Below, one piece after another: positions 32,405 to 41,213 of a DNA stretch of 64,000 bases. The notes under the pieces were generated by a model. That model was not told where the DNA came from, made no database searches, and worked only from the letters and a program-made list of their open reading frames with translations. Source of the stretch: an uncultured Hyphomicrobiales bacterium (GTDB lineage: Bacteria; Pseudomonadota; Alphaproteobacteria; Rhizobiales; Beijerinckiaceae); contig CAIUWR010000101.1 in NCBI GenBank assembly GCA_903902915.1, positions 1 to 64,000 of the forward strand. The letters run 5' to 3'. Both the position numbers and the translations under genes were made by a program. The first letter of the stretch is position 1. Each line of letters starts with the position of its first letter.

Positions 32405-33397
32405 TCATTGCTTCTCGATGCCGGACTTGTCGATGATCGCGCTCCATTTCACGATATCGGCTTTCAGCTTGTCACCGAGTTCGGCTGGCGTCGAGCCCTT
32501 GGCTTCAATACCAAGATCAAGCAGGAGCTTTTTCGTGTCGGGCAGGGCCAGGACTTCCAGAATCGCCTTGTTCAGTGCGTCGACGATGGGCTGCGGCGTG
32601 CCTGCGGGCGCGAAAATTGCGTTCCATGAGGTCACGTCAAAGCCCGGCACGCCCGCTTCCGCAACGGTGGGCACATCCGGCAGGGACACGGAGCGGGCGA
32701 TGCTTGAGGTGCCCAGCGCGCGCAGTTCGCCAGTCGCCAGATTGGCCTTCATCGAGGCGTAGGAATCGACGATCAGATCGAGGTCGCCGCGCAGAGCCGC
32801 CAGAATCGCGTCCGGCGTGGTGCGGTAGGGCACGATGCGCGCGTCGATGTTGGCGCTGGTCTTGAACAGTTCGGCCGACAGATTCTGCGTGCTGCCGATG
32901 GCGATGGTGCCGATGTTGAGGAGGCCCGGCTTTGCGCGCGCCTCACTCAGCAGATCGCCCATGGTCTTGAAGCGGCTCGCGCCGCCGGTGGCGAAGATGA
33001 AGTCGAAATAGCCCAGCGCCGAGACGGGGGCGAATTCCTTGACGGGGTCATAGCGCAGGTTCTTGAACATGCCGGAAGCCACGGCGGTGCCATTGGAGAA
33101 CAGCGCGAGGCTGTAGCCGTCCGCGCCGCCTTGCAGGGCCGCGCGCGCCGCGTTGATGCCGCCGGGGCCGGGCTGGTTCTCGATCACGAAGGATTGGCCG
33201 AGCTTTTCGCTGAGCTTCTCCGCCACGATGCGCACGGTGATGTCGGCGATGCCGCCCGCGCCGAAGGGCACGAGAATGCGCACGGGCTTGTCCGGCCAGG
33301 CGGCGGCCAGCGCAGGCAGGGGCAGGCTGGCGCCGAGCGACAGGGCGGCGGCGCCGTTGAGAAATATGCGCCGCGAGGGCAGGCTGGTCTGGTTCAT
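32405..33397 (-). CDS. TctC/Bug-family extracytoplasmic binding protein with Tat-like signal
   Basis: The 330-residue protein has signal SRRIFLNGAAALSLGASLPLPALAAA, with twin arginines, unlike the other TctC copies in this window. WPDKPVRILVPFGAGGIADITVRIVAEKLSEKLGQSFVIENQPGPGG is the classical Bug ligand loop. The ATG at 33397 follows GGGAGATCG. It is cotranscribed with the hydroxyacid dehydrogenase downstream. No TctA/TctB genes adjoin. Confidence 0.9.
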   Translation of the reverse strand: MNQTSLPSRRIFLNGAAALSLGASLPLPALAAAWPDKPVRILVPFGAGGIADITVRIVAEKLSEKLGQSFVIENQPGPGGINAARAALQGGADGYSLALFSNGTAVASGMFKNLRYDPVKEFAPVSALGYFDFIFATGGASRFKTMGDLLSEARAKPGLLNIGTIAIGSTQNLSAELFKTSANIDARIVPYRTTPDAILAALRGDLDLIVDSYASMKANLATGELRALGTSSIARSVSLPDVPTVAEAGVPGFDVTSWNAIFAPAGTPQPIVDALNKAILEVLALPDTKKLLLDLGIEAKGSTPAELGDKLKADIVKWSAIIDKSGIEKQ

Positions 33398-33535
33398 GGA
33401 CGATCTCCCAACGGTTGATCCGGATCGGATGCAGCGTTGCGCGGGCGCGGTCAAGGAGAAGCCCCATGAAATCGGCGATTTGACAGCACGCGCCCCCTCC
33501 TCCAGTGCTTGCGCCTCGACCGGGGGCCAAAGCGC

Positions 33536-34873
33536 ATGACGACTGATCAGGAAACATCGGCTCGGCCAGCCATGCCGCCGGTCGCCTTCGGCGAGGCGGC
33601 GCGGGTCTGGACCATGATCGGCTTCACCTCCTTTGGCGGCGCGGCGGGGCAGATCGCCATGATGCATCGGTTGCTGGTCGACGACCGCAAATGGATCGAC
33701 GAGCCGCGCTTTTTACATGCGCTGAACTATTGCACCCTGTTGCCCGGCCCCGAGGCCCAGCAACTGGCGACCTACATTGGCTGGGTGTTGCATGGGGTCC
33801 GCGGCGGGCTTTTCGCGGGGCTGATGTTCGTCGCGCCCGGCGCCATGGTCATGCTTGGCTTGAGCTTCCTTTACGCCTACGGGCACGATCTTCCGGTGGT
33901 CGCGGGGCTCTTCTTCGGCGTCAAGACGGCGGTGCTGGCGGTGGTGTTTCACGCCATCGCGCGCATCGCCAAGCGCGCCTTCAAACATTGGGTCTTCATG
34001 GCCATCGCGGCGCTGGCCTTCGCGCTGCTGATGTTTCTGGACGCGCCCTTTCCGCTGGTGGTGATCGGCGCGGGGCTGTTCGGCTTTATGGCCCAGCCAC
34101 ACGCTCCGAAAATCTTTGGCGCGGATGCGCCTGTGGAGGCGGCGCCCGCCCGCGAGGGGCGCTGGGGCGAGACGTTCCGCGCCATCGTGATCTGGTCGGG
34201 CGTGTGGTGGGCGCCGGTCGCCTTCGCGGCGCTGACGCTGGGGCCGCATCACATCATCACCACGCTGGGCGTGTTTTTTGGCAAACTCGCCATGCTGTCG
34301 TTTGGCGGCGCCTATGCGTTGCTTGCCTGGCTCGCGCAGGATGCGGTGAGCGTGAAGGGCTGGCTCAGCGCGGCGGAGATGGCTGATGGGCTGGGGCTGG
34401 CGGAAACGACGCCCGGCCCGACCATTCTGGTCACCCAGCATGTGGGGTTTCTGGCGGCCTGGCGGGCGCCCGCGCCCTTCTCCGCGCCTGTGGCGGCTGC
34501 ATTAGGGGCGTTGATGACAAGCTGGGCGACCTTCGCGCCGTCCTTTCTGTGGATCTTCGCAGGCGCGCCGCATATGGAGCGGCTGCGCTCCAACAAACGG
34601 CTGGCGGCGGCGCTTTCGGCCATCACGGCTGTCGTGGTGGGCGTGATGTCCTATCTGGCGGCGTGGTTTGGCCTGCGCTTGCTGTTCGGCGAAAGCGGCT
34701 GGGGCGCATCAGGCCTGCTGCGCTGGCCCACGGTCGATCTGGCGAGTTTCGACTGGAAGGCGGCGCTGTTGTCGGCGCTCGCCTTCGTATTGGTGATGCG
34801 CCTGCACTGGGGTCTGGTGCAGGTGGTGCTGGTCATGGCGGCGTTGGGCGTTGTGGCGCGTTTCGCGTTGTGA
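33536..34873 (+). CDS. ChrA-family chromate/anion transporter, two-domain
   Basis: The 445-residue membrane protein has two homologous CHR halves of about six helices each. Half one has TSFGGAAGQIAMMH and PGPEAQQLATYIG; half two has FGKLAMLSFGGAYALLAWL and ETTPGPTILVTQHVGF. Both copies of the PGP-x-(x)Q/T motif are intact. The long-chain ChrA family exports chromate in exchange for sulfate or protons, but many members have unknown substrates, and there is no chromate-resistance neighbour here. The ATG at 33536 follows GGGGGCC, divergent from the binding-protein gene. Confidence 0.87.
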   Translation: MTTDQETSARPAMPPVAFGEAARVWTMIGFTSFGGAAGQIAMMHRLLVDDRKWIDEPRFLHALNYCTLLPGPEAQQLATYIGWVLHGVRGGLFAGLMFVAPGAMVMLGLSFLYAYGHDLPVVAGLFFGVKTAVLAVVFHAIARIAKRAFKHWVFMAIAALAFALLMFLDAPFPLVVIGAGLFGFMAQPHAPKIFGADAPVEAAPAREGRWGETFRAIVIWSGVWWAPVAFAALTLGPHHIITTLGVFFGKLAMLSFGGAYALLAWLAQDAVSVKGWLSAAEMADGLGLAETTPGPTILVTQHVGFLAAWRAPAPFSAPVAAALGALMTSWATFAPSFLWIFAGAPHMERLRSNKRLAAALSAITAVVVGVMSYLAAWFGLRLLFGESGWGASGLLRWPTVDLASFDWKAALLSALAFVLVMRLHWGLVQVVLVMAALGVVARFAL

Positions 34874-34882
34874 GCCGGGCGC

Positions 34883-35092
34883 TCAGGCCTTGCCCTTCTT
34901 GTGCTGGATGCAGGCCGTCACAGCTTGTTTCTTTTCCGGCCCCTTCAGTTTGCCGACCTCCTGTCGGCATTCAGCCCGCATTTGCTCGTTTTGCTCGTGG
35001 GTGAATTTGTTCGGGGCCGCGACGGCGCCGCTCGTCGCCAGAATAGTGGCGGCAAAAGCCAGAGCGATTCCGTATGAGTACGTCGCCTGCAT
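34883..35092 (-). CDS. small PsiF-repeat-like exported protein
   Basis: The 69-residue protein has a signal peptide to about residue 25 (ATSGAVAA). The mature peptide holds one PsiF-like unit: MRAECRQEVGKLKGPEKKQAVTACIQHK, with two cysteines 20 residues apart and many lysines. PsiF proteins are phosphate-starvation induced in enterics; function is unknown. It ends 9 bases from the convergent ChrA-like gene and is followed on the minus strand upstream by the ABC genes. Confidence 0.7.
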   Translation of the reverse strand: MQATYSYGIALAFAATILATSGAVAAPNKFTHEQNEQMRAECRQEVGKLKGPEKKQAVTACIQHKKGKA

Positions 35093-35128
35093 GATCGCAT
35101 CCTTGCAATATCGTTATCGAAAAACGGC

Positions 35129-35914
35129 TTACAACCCGCGCTCGCGTGCGCTGTCGTGCCAACGTGACAATAACAGAAAAGATAGCAACGTGAAGATCAA
35201 ATAGATCAGGATGCCGCTCGCCGAGATCAGCGCAAGAGCTGCGAACATGCGCGGGATGTTGAGGCGGAAGCCCGCCTCCACGATGCGGAAGGCGAGGCCT
35301 GCGCCCTGTCCCGCCGAGCCCGCCGCGATTTCCGCCACGATGGCGCCGATCAGCGCCAGACCGCCCGCGATGCGCAGCCCGCCCAGAAAATAGGGCAGGG
35401 CGGCGGGCAGGCGCAGCAGGATCAGCTGTTTCCAGCGCGAGGCTTTGTAAAGCTCGAACAGGTCGATCAGATTGTGGTCCGCCGAGGCCAGCCCCAGCGC
35501 CATGTTCGACAGGATGGGGAAGAAGGCGACGAGGAAGGCGCAGACCAGCACGGCGGTGTTCGCGTCGAGATAGACCAGCAGCAACGGCGCAATGGCGACG
35601 ATGGGCGTCACCTGCAACACCACGGCGAAGGGAAAGAACGAGCGCTCGATCCAGCGCGACCGCGCGAAGAGAATCGCCAGCGCAACGCCCCCGATGGTCG
35701 CAGCGATCAAGGCCTCGAAAGTGATGCGCAGGGTCACGAGCAGGGAGCCCGAGAGCGTGTCCCAATCCTTCACCAGCGTGGCGCCGATGAGGGATGGCGC
35801 GGGCAGCACATAGGGGGGAATGTCGTTGATGCGCACCAGCGCCTCCCACAGGCCCAGCATGGCGAGGAAGACGGCGAGGGGCAGCGCATAGTCGGCGAGG
35901 TCAGAGCGACGCAT
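35129..35914 (-). CDS. ABC-transporter permease (NMT1/ThiX-like system)
   Basis: The 261-residue permease has six predicted helices. The EAA-loop region reads FELYKASRWKQLILLRLPAALPYFLGGLRIAGGLALIGAIVAEI. The ATG at 35914 follows GGGAGAGGCC and sits one base after the ATPase stop, so the two are translationally coupled. It partners with the ATPase and NMT1-type binding protein upstream. Many such systems import pyrimidine or thiamine-precursor molecules; this is a hint, not proof. Confidence 0.86.
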   Translation of the reverse strand: MRRSDLADYALPLAVFLAMLGLWEALVRINDIPPYVLPAPSLIGATLVKDWDTLSGSLLVTLRITFEALIAATIGGVALAILFARSRWIERSFFPFAVVLQVTPIVAIAPLLLVYLDANTAVLVCAFLVAFFPILSNMALGLASADHNLIDLFELYKASRWKQLILLRLPAALPYFLGGLRIAGGLALIGAIVAEIAAGSAGQGAGLAFRIVEAGFRLNIPRMFAALALISASGILIYLIFTLLSFLLLSRWHDSARERGL

Positions 35915-35915
35915 G

Positions 35916-36662
35916 TCAGGCCTCTCCCATCGCGGCGTGCAGGGCGTCGGAAGCCTGTTTGCAGGCCTGCGCATAGAGCCGACTCAGGCGAAATTCATCG
36001 TCGCGCGGCAGCGGCGCCGCCACCTCGATCTCAGCCGCCACGCGCCCCGGCCTGGCGCTGAAGACGGCGACGCGGCTCGACAGATAGACGCTTTCGAAAA
36101 CCGAATGGGTCACGAAGATCACCGTCGCGCCAAGCTCCTGCTTCAAGCGCAGCAGGTCATTGTTGAGCTTTAGCCGCGTGATCTCGTCCAGCGCCGCGAA
36201 GGGCTCGTCCATGAGCAGCAGCGCGGGGCGCAGCACCAGAGCCCGCGCGATGGAGACCCGCATCTTCATGCCGCCGGAGAGTTCGCGCGGATAGGCCTTG
36301 GCGAATCCCTGCAGGCCGACCAGCTCCAGCGCCGCTTCGATCTTGGCGGAGGATTGCGCGCGCGAGGCGCCGGTCAGCCGCAGGGGCAGCCAGACATTGT
36401 CGAAGACGCTCGCCCAGGGCATCAGCACCGCGTCCTGAAACACGAAGCCGATCTCGGGTTGTCCCGCGCGCCATTCGATGGCGCCGCGCGTGGGCTGCGA
36501 GAGGCCCGCGATCATGCGCAAGGCCGTGGACTTGCCGCAGCCCGAAGGCCCCAGCAAGCTCAGGAACTCGCCCTCGCGCACATCAAGGTCAAGGCCGCCG
36601 AGCGCCTGCGCGCCTGACGCGAAGACCTTGTCGACGCCGCGCAGGCTCAACATGTTCGCCAT
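35916..36662 (-). CDS. ABC-transporter ATP-binding protein (NMT1/ThiZ-like system)
   Basis: The 248-residue ATPase has Walker A LLGPSGCGKSTALRM, Q-loop FVFQDAVLMPW, signature RELSGGMKMRVSIARA, Walker B LLLMDEPFAALDE and switch VTHSVFESV, all intact. It begins 6 bases after the binding-protein stop. The three-gene order binding protein, ATPase, permease is complete here, unlike the two-receptor system at 21871-25626. Confidence 0.9.
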   Translation of the reverse strand: MANMLSLRGVDKVFASGAQALGGLDLDVREGEFLSLLGPSGCGKSTALRMIAGLSQPTRGAIEWRAGQPEIGFVFQDAVLMPWASVFDNVWLPLRLTGASRAQSSAKIEAALELVGLQGFAKAYPRELSGGMKMRVSIARALVLRPALLLMDEPFAALDEITRLKLNNDLLRLKQELGATVIFVTHSVFESVYLSSRVAVFSARPGRVAAEIEVAAPLPRDDEFRLSRLYAQACKQASDALHAAMGEA

Positions 36663-36668
36663 GTCCGA

Positions 36669-37679
36669 TCAGTTCTTCGGACGCAGCGACAGGCCGACGC
36701 CCTTGTTCACGAAGCGCAGGTCGTAGGATTTCTTATAGTCGAGATCGGCCTTGACCACGCCCGCCTTCGCCATCTTGTCGAAGAAGCTCTTGATGCGCGC
36801 GTCGCTCATGGCGCCGATGCCTCCAGTGAGGGCGTCGCCCGAATCCACGACGCCATATTCCTTCATTTTCGCGATGGAATAGGCGATCTGTTCGTCGCTG
36901 ATGTCGGGATTGTCTTTTTTGATGGCGGCGTTGGCGGCGGCGTTGTCGCCGTAAAGATAGTTGTACCAGCCAATGGCGGACGCATCGACGAAACGCTGCA
37001 CCAGATCTGGATTCTTCGCGATCATGTCGCGATGCGCTTCGATGGTCGTGGAATAGGTGTCATAGCCATGGTCCGCCAACAAGAAGACGTTGGGTTTGAA
37101 TTTGCCCTGGCGCTCGACCTCGAAAGGTTCGGAGGTCAGGAAGCCTTGCTGGATGGCGTTCTTGTCGCCGATGAAGGGCGCAGGATTGAAGGTGTAAGGC
37201 TTCACCTTGTCGTCGCTGAAGCCATAGGCCAACCGCAGCCATTGCCAGGCGGAGACCAGCGTATCCTTGCTGATGAAGGCGGTCGCCTTGGGCAGGTCTT
37301 CAAACGTGTCGAGGCCGACGCCCGGGTGGGACATGAAGACGAAGGGATCTTTCTGGAAGATCGAGGCGACGGTGACGGTTGGAACGTTCTGCTCCGCGGC
37401 CGTGAAGGCCTGGATCATGTTCACGCCCATGTAGAAATCAATCCGGCCCGCGGCCAGAAGCAGACGGTTGTTGGCTTGCGGCCCGCCTGGCAAGATCTTC
37501 ACGTCGAGGCCATATTTTGCGTAAGTGCCGTCGGCCAGCGCCTGATAGAAGCCGCCATGCTCGGCTTCAGCGAGCCAGTTCGTGCCGAAGGTCACCTTGT
37601 CGGCCGCCTGCGCCGGCGTGGCGGGACCCTGACCCAGAAGGGCGAGGGTGGTTCCCAAAATGGCGAGAAAATATTTCAC
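36669..37679 (-). CDS. NMT1/THI5-like ABC substrate-binding protein
   Basis: The 336-residue protein has Sec signal ILGTTLALLGQGPATPAQAA. VTFGTNWLAEAEHGGFYQALADGTYAKYGLDVKI and RIDFYMGVNMIQAFTAAEQN follow the NMT1/THI5 pattern seen in importers of hydroxymethylpyrimidine-like and pyrimidine compounds. It lacks the CCCFC motif of thiamine-precursor synthases. It is the first gene of the unit; a near-palindrome GTTCATACGAAC lies 36 bases upstream. No TPP riboswitch is visible upstream. Confidence 0.85.
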   Translation of the reverse strand: MKYFLAILGTTLALLGQGPATPAQAADKVTFGTNWLAEAEHGGFYQALADGTYAKYGLDVKILPGGPQANNRLLLAAGRIDFYMGVNMIQAFTAAEQNVPTVTVASIFQKDPFVFMSHPGVGLDTFEDLPKATAFISKDTLVSAWQWLRLAYGFSDDKVKPYTFNPAPFIGDKNAIQQGFLTSEPFEVERQGKFKPNVFLLADHGYDTYSTTIEAHRDMIAKNPDLVQRFVDASAIGWYNYLYGDNAAANAAIKKDNPDISDEQIAYSIAKMKEYGVVDSGDALTGGIGAMSDARIKSFFDKMAKAGVVKADLDYKKSYDLRFVNKGVGLSLRPKN

Positions 37680-37714
37680 GACGCTCCTTCCGGCCGATGC
37701 GGGCCCTCAGTGTG

Positions 37715-37726
37715 GTTCATACGAAC
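37715..37726. promoter_or_regulatory. near-palindromic site upstream of the NMT1-type ABC operon
   Basis: GTTCATACGAAC has matching GTTC/GAAC arms and lies 36 bases before the binding-protein start. It may be an operator for a transcription factor, but such 4-bp arms also occur by chance. No regulator gene adjoins. Confidence 0.25.
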
Positions 37727-37762
37727 GGTTTTCATCATTTACGCAACGGCGCGCAAGTTCGA

Positions 37763-39307
37763 TCAGTCACCCTTCAAGGGCATCGTCCAGATCTCGGTGA
37801 GGGCGCGCGAGCCGTTGCGCAAAAACACGCGCAGATCGGTGGACTGGCCGGGATCGAGCTGCACGTCAAATCCCGCGCGGAAGCCCCTCGTATGCGGGTT
37901 CGGCGTCACGAAAGACTTCAGAATGCGCCCATTGGCGGCGGTGGCCGCAATCTCGACGGCGGAGGGCTCGTTCATGAAGAACGCAAGGTCGCCGCCTGCG
38001 AAGTCAATGACGAAGCGAGTGGAGCCCTGCGGCTTCGCCTCGTTCTGGTAGGCGCCGACGACCCTGCCGTCCGGCGAGAGCCGCGCCTGATCCAGGGTTG
38101 AGGTGATGCGATAGCTGAGTGAAAACGGCTTGCCCTGTTCCAGGGGAACGGCCGGAACCCAGGAGGCCACGATATTGTCGGCGGGCTCCTCGCCAGTCGG
38201 CAGCTCCACCAGCTCCACATGGCCCTCGCCCCAGTCGCCGACAGGCTCCACCCAGTAACTGGGGCGCTGTTCATAGGCGAGGTCGAGATCCTGATAATGA
38301 TCGAAGTTGCGGTCACGCTGCATCAGGCCAAAGCCGCGCACATTCTTGCCCATGAAGGCCGAAACCGCCATCGCGGCGGGGGCGCGCAGCGGACGCCAGA
38401 GCCATTCGCCCGCGCCCGTATGCACCAAAAGGCCATCCGAATTATGGATTTCCGCACGGTCGTCGGGCCGTGCGCGCCTGTCGTTCTCCCCCACGAAGAA
38501 CATGGAGGCGAGAGGCGCAAAGCCGATCTTCGCGCCCGCCTTGCGGGGAAAGAGGGTCAGGGCGACGTCAAGCGTCGAATCCTTTTTTGGGCGCAGCTCA
38601 AAGCGATAGGCGCCCGTCGCCTCGTCGCCGTCGAGCAGGGCGTGGATGGTGATGCGGTCGGCGCCCGGCTCGGGCGTTTCGATCCAGAATTCCCGGAAAA
38701 AGGGAAACGCCTCGTCGCCGCCGCCCGCGTTGACGGCGAGCCCCCGCGTGGAGACGCCCGAACGCTGGCCGCGTCCCAGAAAGTTGAACGCGCTGTTCCC
38801 CAAAAAGGAGATCACTTCATCCATGCTGCGTGGGTCGTTGAGCGGGTAAAGAAGCCGAAAGCCTGCGAATCCGAGATTCACAGGCAAGGGCCTCTCGAAT
38901 TTTGTCCCGCCGTAATCAAAGAGATTCGCGGAATAGGGCACAGGCGTCGCGATGCCGTCGCGGATGACGTTTACCGTCACCGGGCGGCGGTAGCTGGCGC
39001 CAAGGTGGTAGGTCTGGAGACGGAATGCGCTGTTGTTGTTGGACAGCAAAGCCCGTTCCGGGCGGAAGCGGATGTCGCGCCAGGCGTCGGCGTCGAGCTT
39101 CGCAAGGGGTTCGGGCAGGGCCGGGGCCGCGCCTGGAGGCACGGAGGCGAGTTCGCGCGCCCGGCGCAGCACTTCGTCATGGCTGAAGCCTGGAGCGCCG
39201 TTCGGCGTGGCCTGAAGCGGCTGCTGGGCGTTCGCTCGCCCGGTCAAGGTCGAGGCGCCCGTCAGGGCCAGGGACGCGACGAGCTTGCGACGGTCAATCT
39301 CGAACAT
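37763..39307 (-). CDS. periplasmic glucan biosynthesis protein, OpgD/OpgG family
   Basis: The 514-residue protein has Tat signal DRRKLVASLALTGASTLTGRANA, as in OpgD (OpgG uses Sec). FSHDEVLRRARELASVP, the glucan-fold NNNSAFRLQTYHLGASYRRPV block, FLGNSAFNFLGRGQRSGVSTRGLAV, RGFGLMQRDRNFDHYQDLDLAYEQRPSYWVEP and WGEGHVELVELPT are family landmarks covering both the MdoG catalytic domain and the C-terminal Ig-like domain. These proteins shape the beta-glucan backbone of osmoregulated periplasmic glucans. OpgH is not in the window. The start at 39307 is set by the Tat motif. Confidence 0.92.
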   Translation of the reverse strand: MFEIDRRKLVASLALTGASTLTGRANAQQPLQATPNGAPGFSHDEVLRRARELASVPPGAAPALPEPLAKLDADAWRDIRFRPERALLSNNNSAFRLQTYHLGASYRRPVTVNVIRDGIATPVPYSANLFDYGGTKFERPLPVNLGFAGFRLLYPLNDPRSMDEVISFLGNSAFNFLGRGQRSGVSTRGLAVNAGGGDEAFPFFREFWIETPEPGADRITIHALLDGDEATGAYRFELRPKKDSTLDVALTLFPRKAGAKIGFAPLASMFFVGENDRRARPDDRAEIHNSDGLLVHTGAGEWLWRPLRAPAAMAVSAFMGKNVRGFGLMQRDRNFDHYQDLDLAYEQRPSYWVEPVGDWGEGHVELVELPTGEEPADNIVASWVPAVPLEQGKPFSLSYRITSTLDQARLSPDGRVVGAYQNEAKPQGSTRFVIDFAGGDLAFFMNEPSAVEIAATAANGRILKSFVTPNPHTRGFRAGFDVQLDPGQSTDLRVFLRNGSRALTEIWTMPLKGD

Positions 39308-39539
39308 GGATGAAGCGGAGTCCCTGCGGCTGGAGCGCCAAAGGTGAGGTAACGAGCTTTCCGATGGTCGGCAAGCGCGGCGCTGCGCCCACATCCCATC
39401 GGCCGATGCGATATTTTGCACAGGCGGGGCGCTAGAGGCAAATTTCCGCTTGTGTCCGGCGAGAATTCCAGTATGCATCTGTTTGCCCAAATCGCACGTG
39501 CCTGTGGTCGTGTGTCGGTTGGCGGGGATCCGGACAAGA

Positions 39540-39946
39540 GGCCGGTTAACCGTCAGAAAAAACCGGCAGCCGGAGCGAACCGGCGAACCCCGCCAAACGG
39601 GGGACGCGACTTAAAGCAACGACGGACCGGGCTTTTTCGTCTCTGTCGGCCTCCAAAGCCGACGTACCGAAGAGGCTTGTCTATCTTGCCGCACGTGCGG
39701 AGGGGAGCTCATCCCATCCAAACGAAGGCCACTCAACCCGCAGGCTCATGCTTTGCGGGCGAAAGTGTCCACGGCGCTTCAACCGACCGGACGTGCTGAC
39801 GCCATTGACGGCGTAGGGCGAACGGTCATGGCTGGCGGTTCTACTGACTTGGTCGCGTCTCCACCACGCGCCACGCAGTGCATCGTCGTCCAGGAAGCCA
39901 CTGTGAATGCGTGCGCGAAAGCCGCATGCGTCGAAGGGATGCCGCG
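39540..39946 (+). promoter_or_regulatory. probable speF-type leader RNA upstream of ornithine decarboxylase
   Basis: The 640-base gap before the decarboxylase holds no convincing gene but several hairpins in order: CCCCG/CGGGG (39588-39602), GTCGGC/GCCGAC (39645-39663), the palindrome CCGCACGTGCGG (39689-39700), CCCGCA/TGCGGG with inner GGC/GCT (39737-39759) and GCGTGCG/CGCATGC with G-U (39909-39929), just before the Shine-Dalgarno at 39933. Alphaproteobacterial ornithine decarboxylase genes are known to carry the conserved speF RNA element in this position. I assign it from position and structure; I could not check it against the family model. Confidence 0.55.
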
Positions 39947-39950
39947 ATGA
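39753..39950 (+). other. possible upstream ORF ending in ATGA overlap with the decarboxylase start
   Basis: A 65-codon frame opens inside the leader and ends with TGA at 39948-39950, overlapping the decarboxylase ATG at 39947. The product would be Ala/Val/Thr-rich with no recognisable domain. The geometry would allow translational coupling. It may equally be chance in a GC-rich leader, and no good ribosome-binding site precedes its ATG. Confidence 0.25.
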
Positions 39951-41089
39951 CTGACCGTATTCAAGAATTCCTGCGTGTGCGCCGTGAAGAAGGTCGTGAC
40001 GAAGGCCCGTGCATGGTCCTCGACCTCGAAGTCGTGCGCGACAATTATGGCGCCTTCGCCCAGGCCTTGCCCGACACCCGCGTGTTCTACGCCGTGAAGG
40101 CCAATCCTGCGCCGGAAGTCCTCGACCTGCTCGCCCGCCTTGGCTCCTGCTTCGACACGGCTTCCGTCGTCGAGATCCAGCAGGCGCTGGCCACCGGCTG
40201 CTCGCCCGACCGCGTCTCCTTCGGCAACACGATCAAGAAAGAGCGTGACATCGCCCGCGCCTATGCGCTGGGCATCCGCCTCTTCGCGGTCGATTGCGTC
40301 GAAGAGGTCGAGAAGATCGCCCGCGCGGCGCCCGGCTCCAAGGTGTTCTGCCGCATCCTGTGCGACGGCGCGGGCGCCGAATGGCCCCTGTCGCGCAAGT
40401 TCGGCTGCGTGCCGGAGATGGCGACCACCGTGCTTGACCGCGCCCATCAGCTTGGCCTTCAGGCCTATGGCGTGTCCTTCCACGTCGGCTCGCAGCAGCG
40501 CAACCCGCGCATGTGGGACGGCGCGCTGAAGGCGTCCGCGACGATCTTCAAGGATCTCGCCGAGCGCGGCATTCACCTGTCCATGGTGAATCTGGGCGGC
40601 GGCTTCCCCACGAAGTATCTCAAGGACGTGCCTGCAGTGCGCGCCTATGGTCAGGCGATTTTCCGCAGCCTGCGCAAGCATTTCGGCAACCGCATCCCCG
40701 AGACGATCATCGAGCCGGGCCGCGGCATGGTCGGCAATGCGGGCGTCATCGAGGCGGAAGTGGTGCTGATCTCGAAGAAGTCCGCCGACGATACGGTGAA
40801 GTGGGTCTATCTCGACATCGGCAAGTTCAACGGCCTCGCCGAGACCATGGACGAGATGATTCGCTACCCGATCCGCACCGAATTTGACGGCGACGAGGTC
40901 GAGGCCTGCGTGCTGGCTGGCCCCACCTGCGATTCCGTGGACGTGCTCTACGAAAAGGATCCCTATTTCCTTCCCGTGAGCCTGGAAATCGGAACGAGGG
41001 TGCTGATCGAGGGCACGGGCGCCTATACGACCACCTATTCGGCGGTCGGCTTCAACGGCTTCCCGCCCTTGCAGTCCTACGTGATCTGA
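39947..41089 (+). CDS. ornithine (lysine/ornithine) decarboxylase, PLP fold III
   Basis: It decarboxylates ornithine to putrescine, the first step to homospermidine. The 380-residue protein is of the alanine-racemase-fold (eukaryote-like) class: PLP lysine K51 in VFYAVKANPAP, the glycine-rich NLGGGFPTKY, EPGRGMVGNAG for the phosphate, and catalytic cysteine C328 in GPTCDSVDVLY. The length and ending GFNGFPPLQSYVI match alphaproteobacterial ornithine/lysine decarboxylases. The ATG at 39947 follows GAAGGGA; a longer in-frame reading from 39878 would start inside the leader RNA. A GNAT and homospermidine synthase follow. Confidence 0.94.
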   Translation: MTDRIQEFLRVRREEGRDEGPCMVLDLEVVRDNYGAFAQALPDTRVFYAVKANPAPEVLDLLARLGSCFDTASVVEIQQALATGCSPDRVSFGNTIKKERDIARAYALGIRLFAVDCVEEVEKIARAAPGSKVFCRILCDGAGAEWPLSRKFGCVPEMATTVLDRAHQLGLQAYGVSFHVGSQQRNPRMWDGALKASATIFKDLAERGIHLSMVNLGGGFPTKYLKDVPAVRAYGQAIFRSLRKHFGNRIPETIIEPGRGMVGNAGVIEAEVVLISKKSADDTVKWVYLDIGKFNGLAETMDEMIRYPIRTEFDGDEVEACVLAGPTCDSVDVLYEKDPYFLPVSLEIGTRVLIEGTGAYTTTYSAVGFNGFPPLQSYVI

Positions 41090-41112
41090 CGGGTTAAGCT
41101 CCCGCAGCGATC

Positions 41113-41142
41113 CTCCCCGCCCGGTTTCCGGCCTGCGGGGAG
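41113..41142 (+). terminator. hairpin after ornithine decarboxylase
   Basis: CTCCCCGC (41113-41120) pairs with GCGGGGAG (41135-41142), and the loop contains a second CCGG/CCGG stem. It starts 24 bases after the stop. No T run follows, so it may only slow polymerase or stabilise the upstream message. Confidence 0.45.
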
Positions 41143-41213
41143 CATTCATCCGCTCCTGTCCCGAACGGCCCTTTTGGGGTGCGAGGGTCGTCACGTCTCC
41201 GAAGGAGGCTTGC

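Noticed and set aside
36669-37762. TPP riboswitch before the NMT1-type ABC operon
   Set aside because: Neither the CTGAGA nor the ACCCTTTGAACCTGAT-like block of THI elements is present in the 83-base leader.
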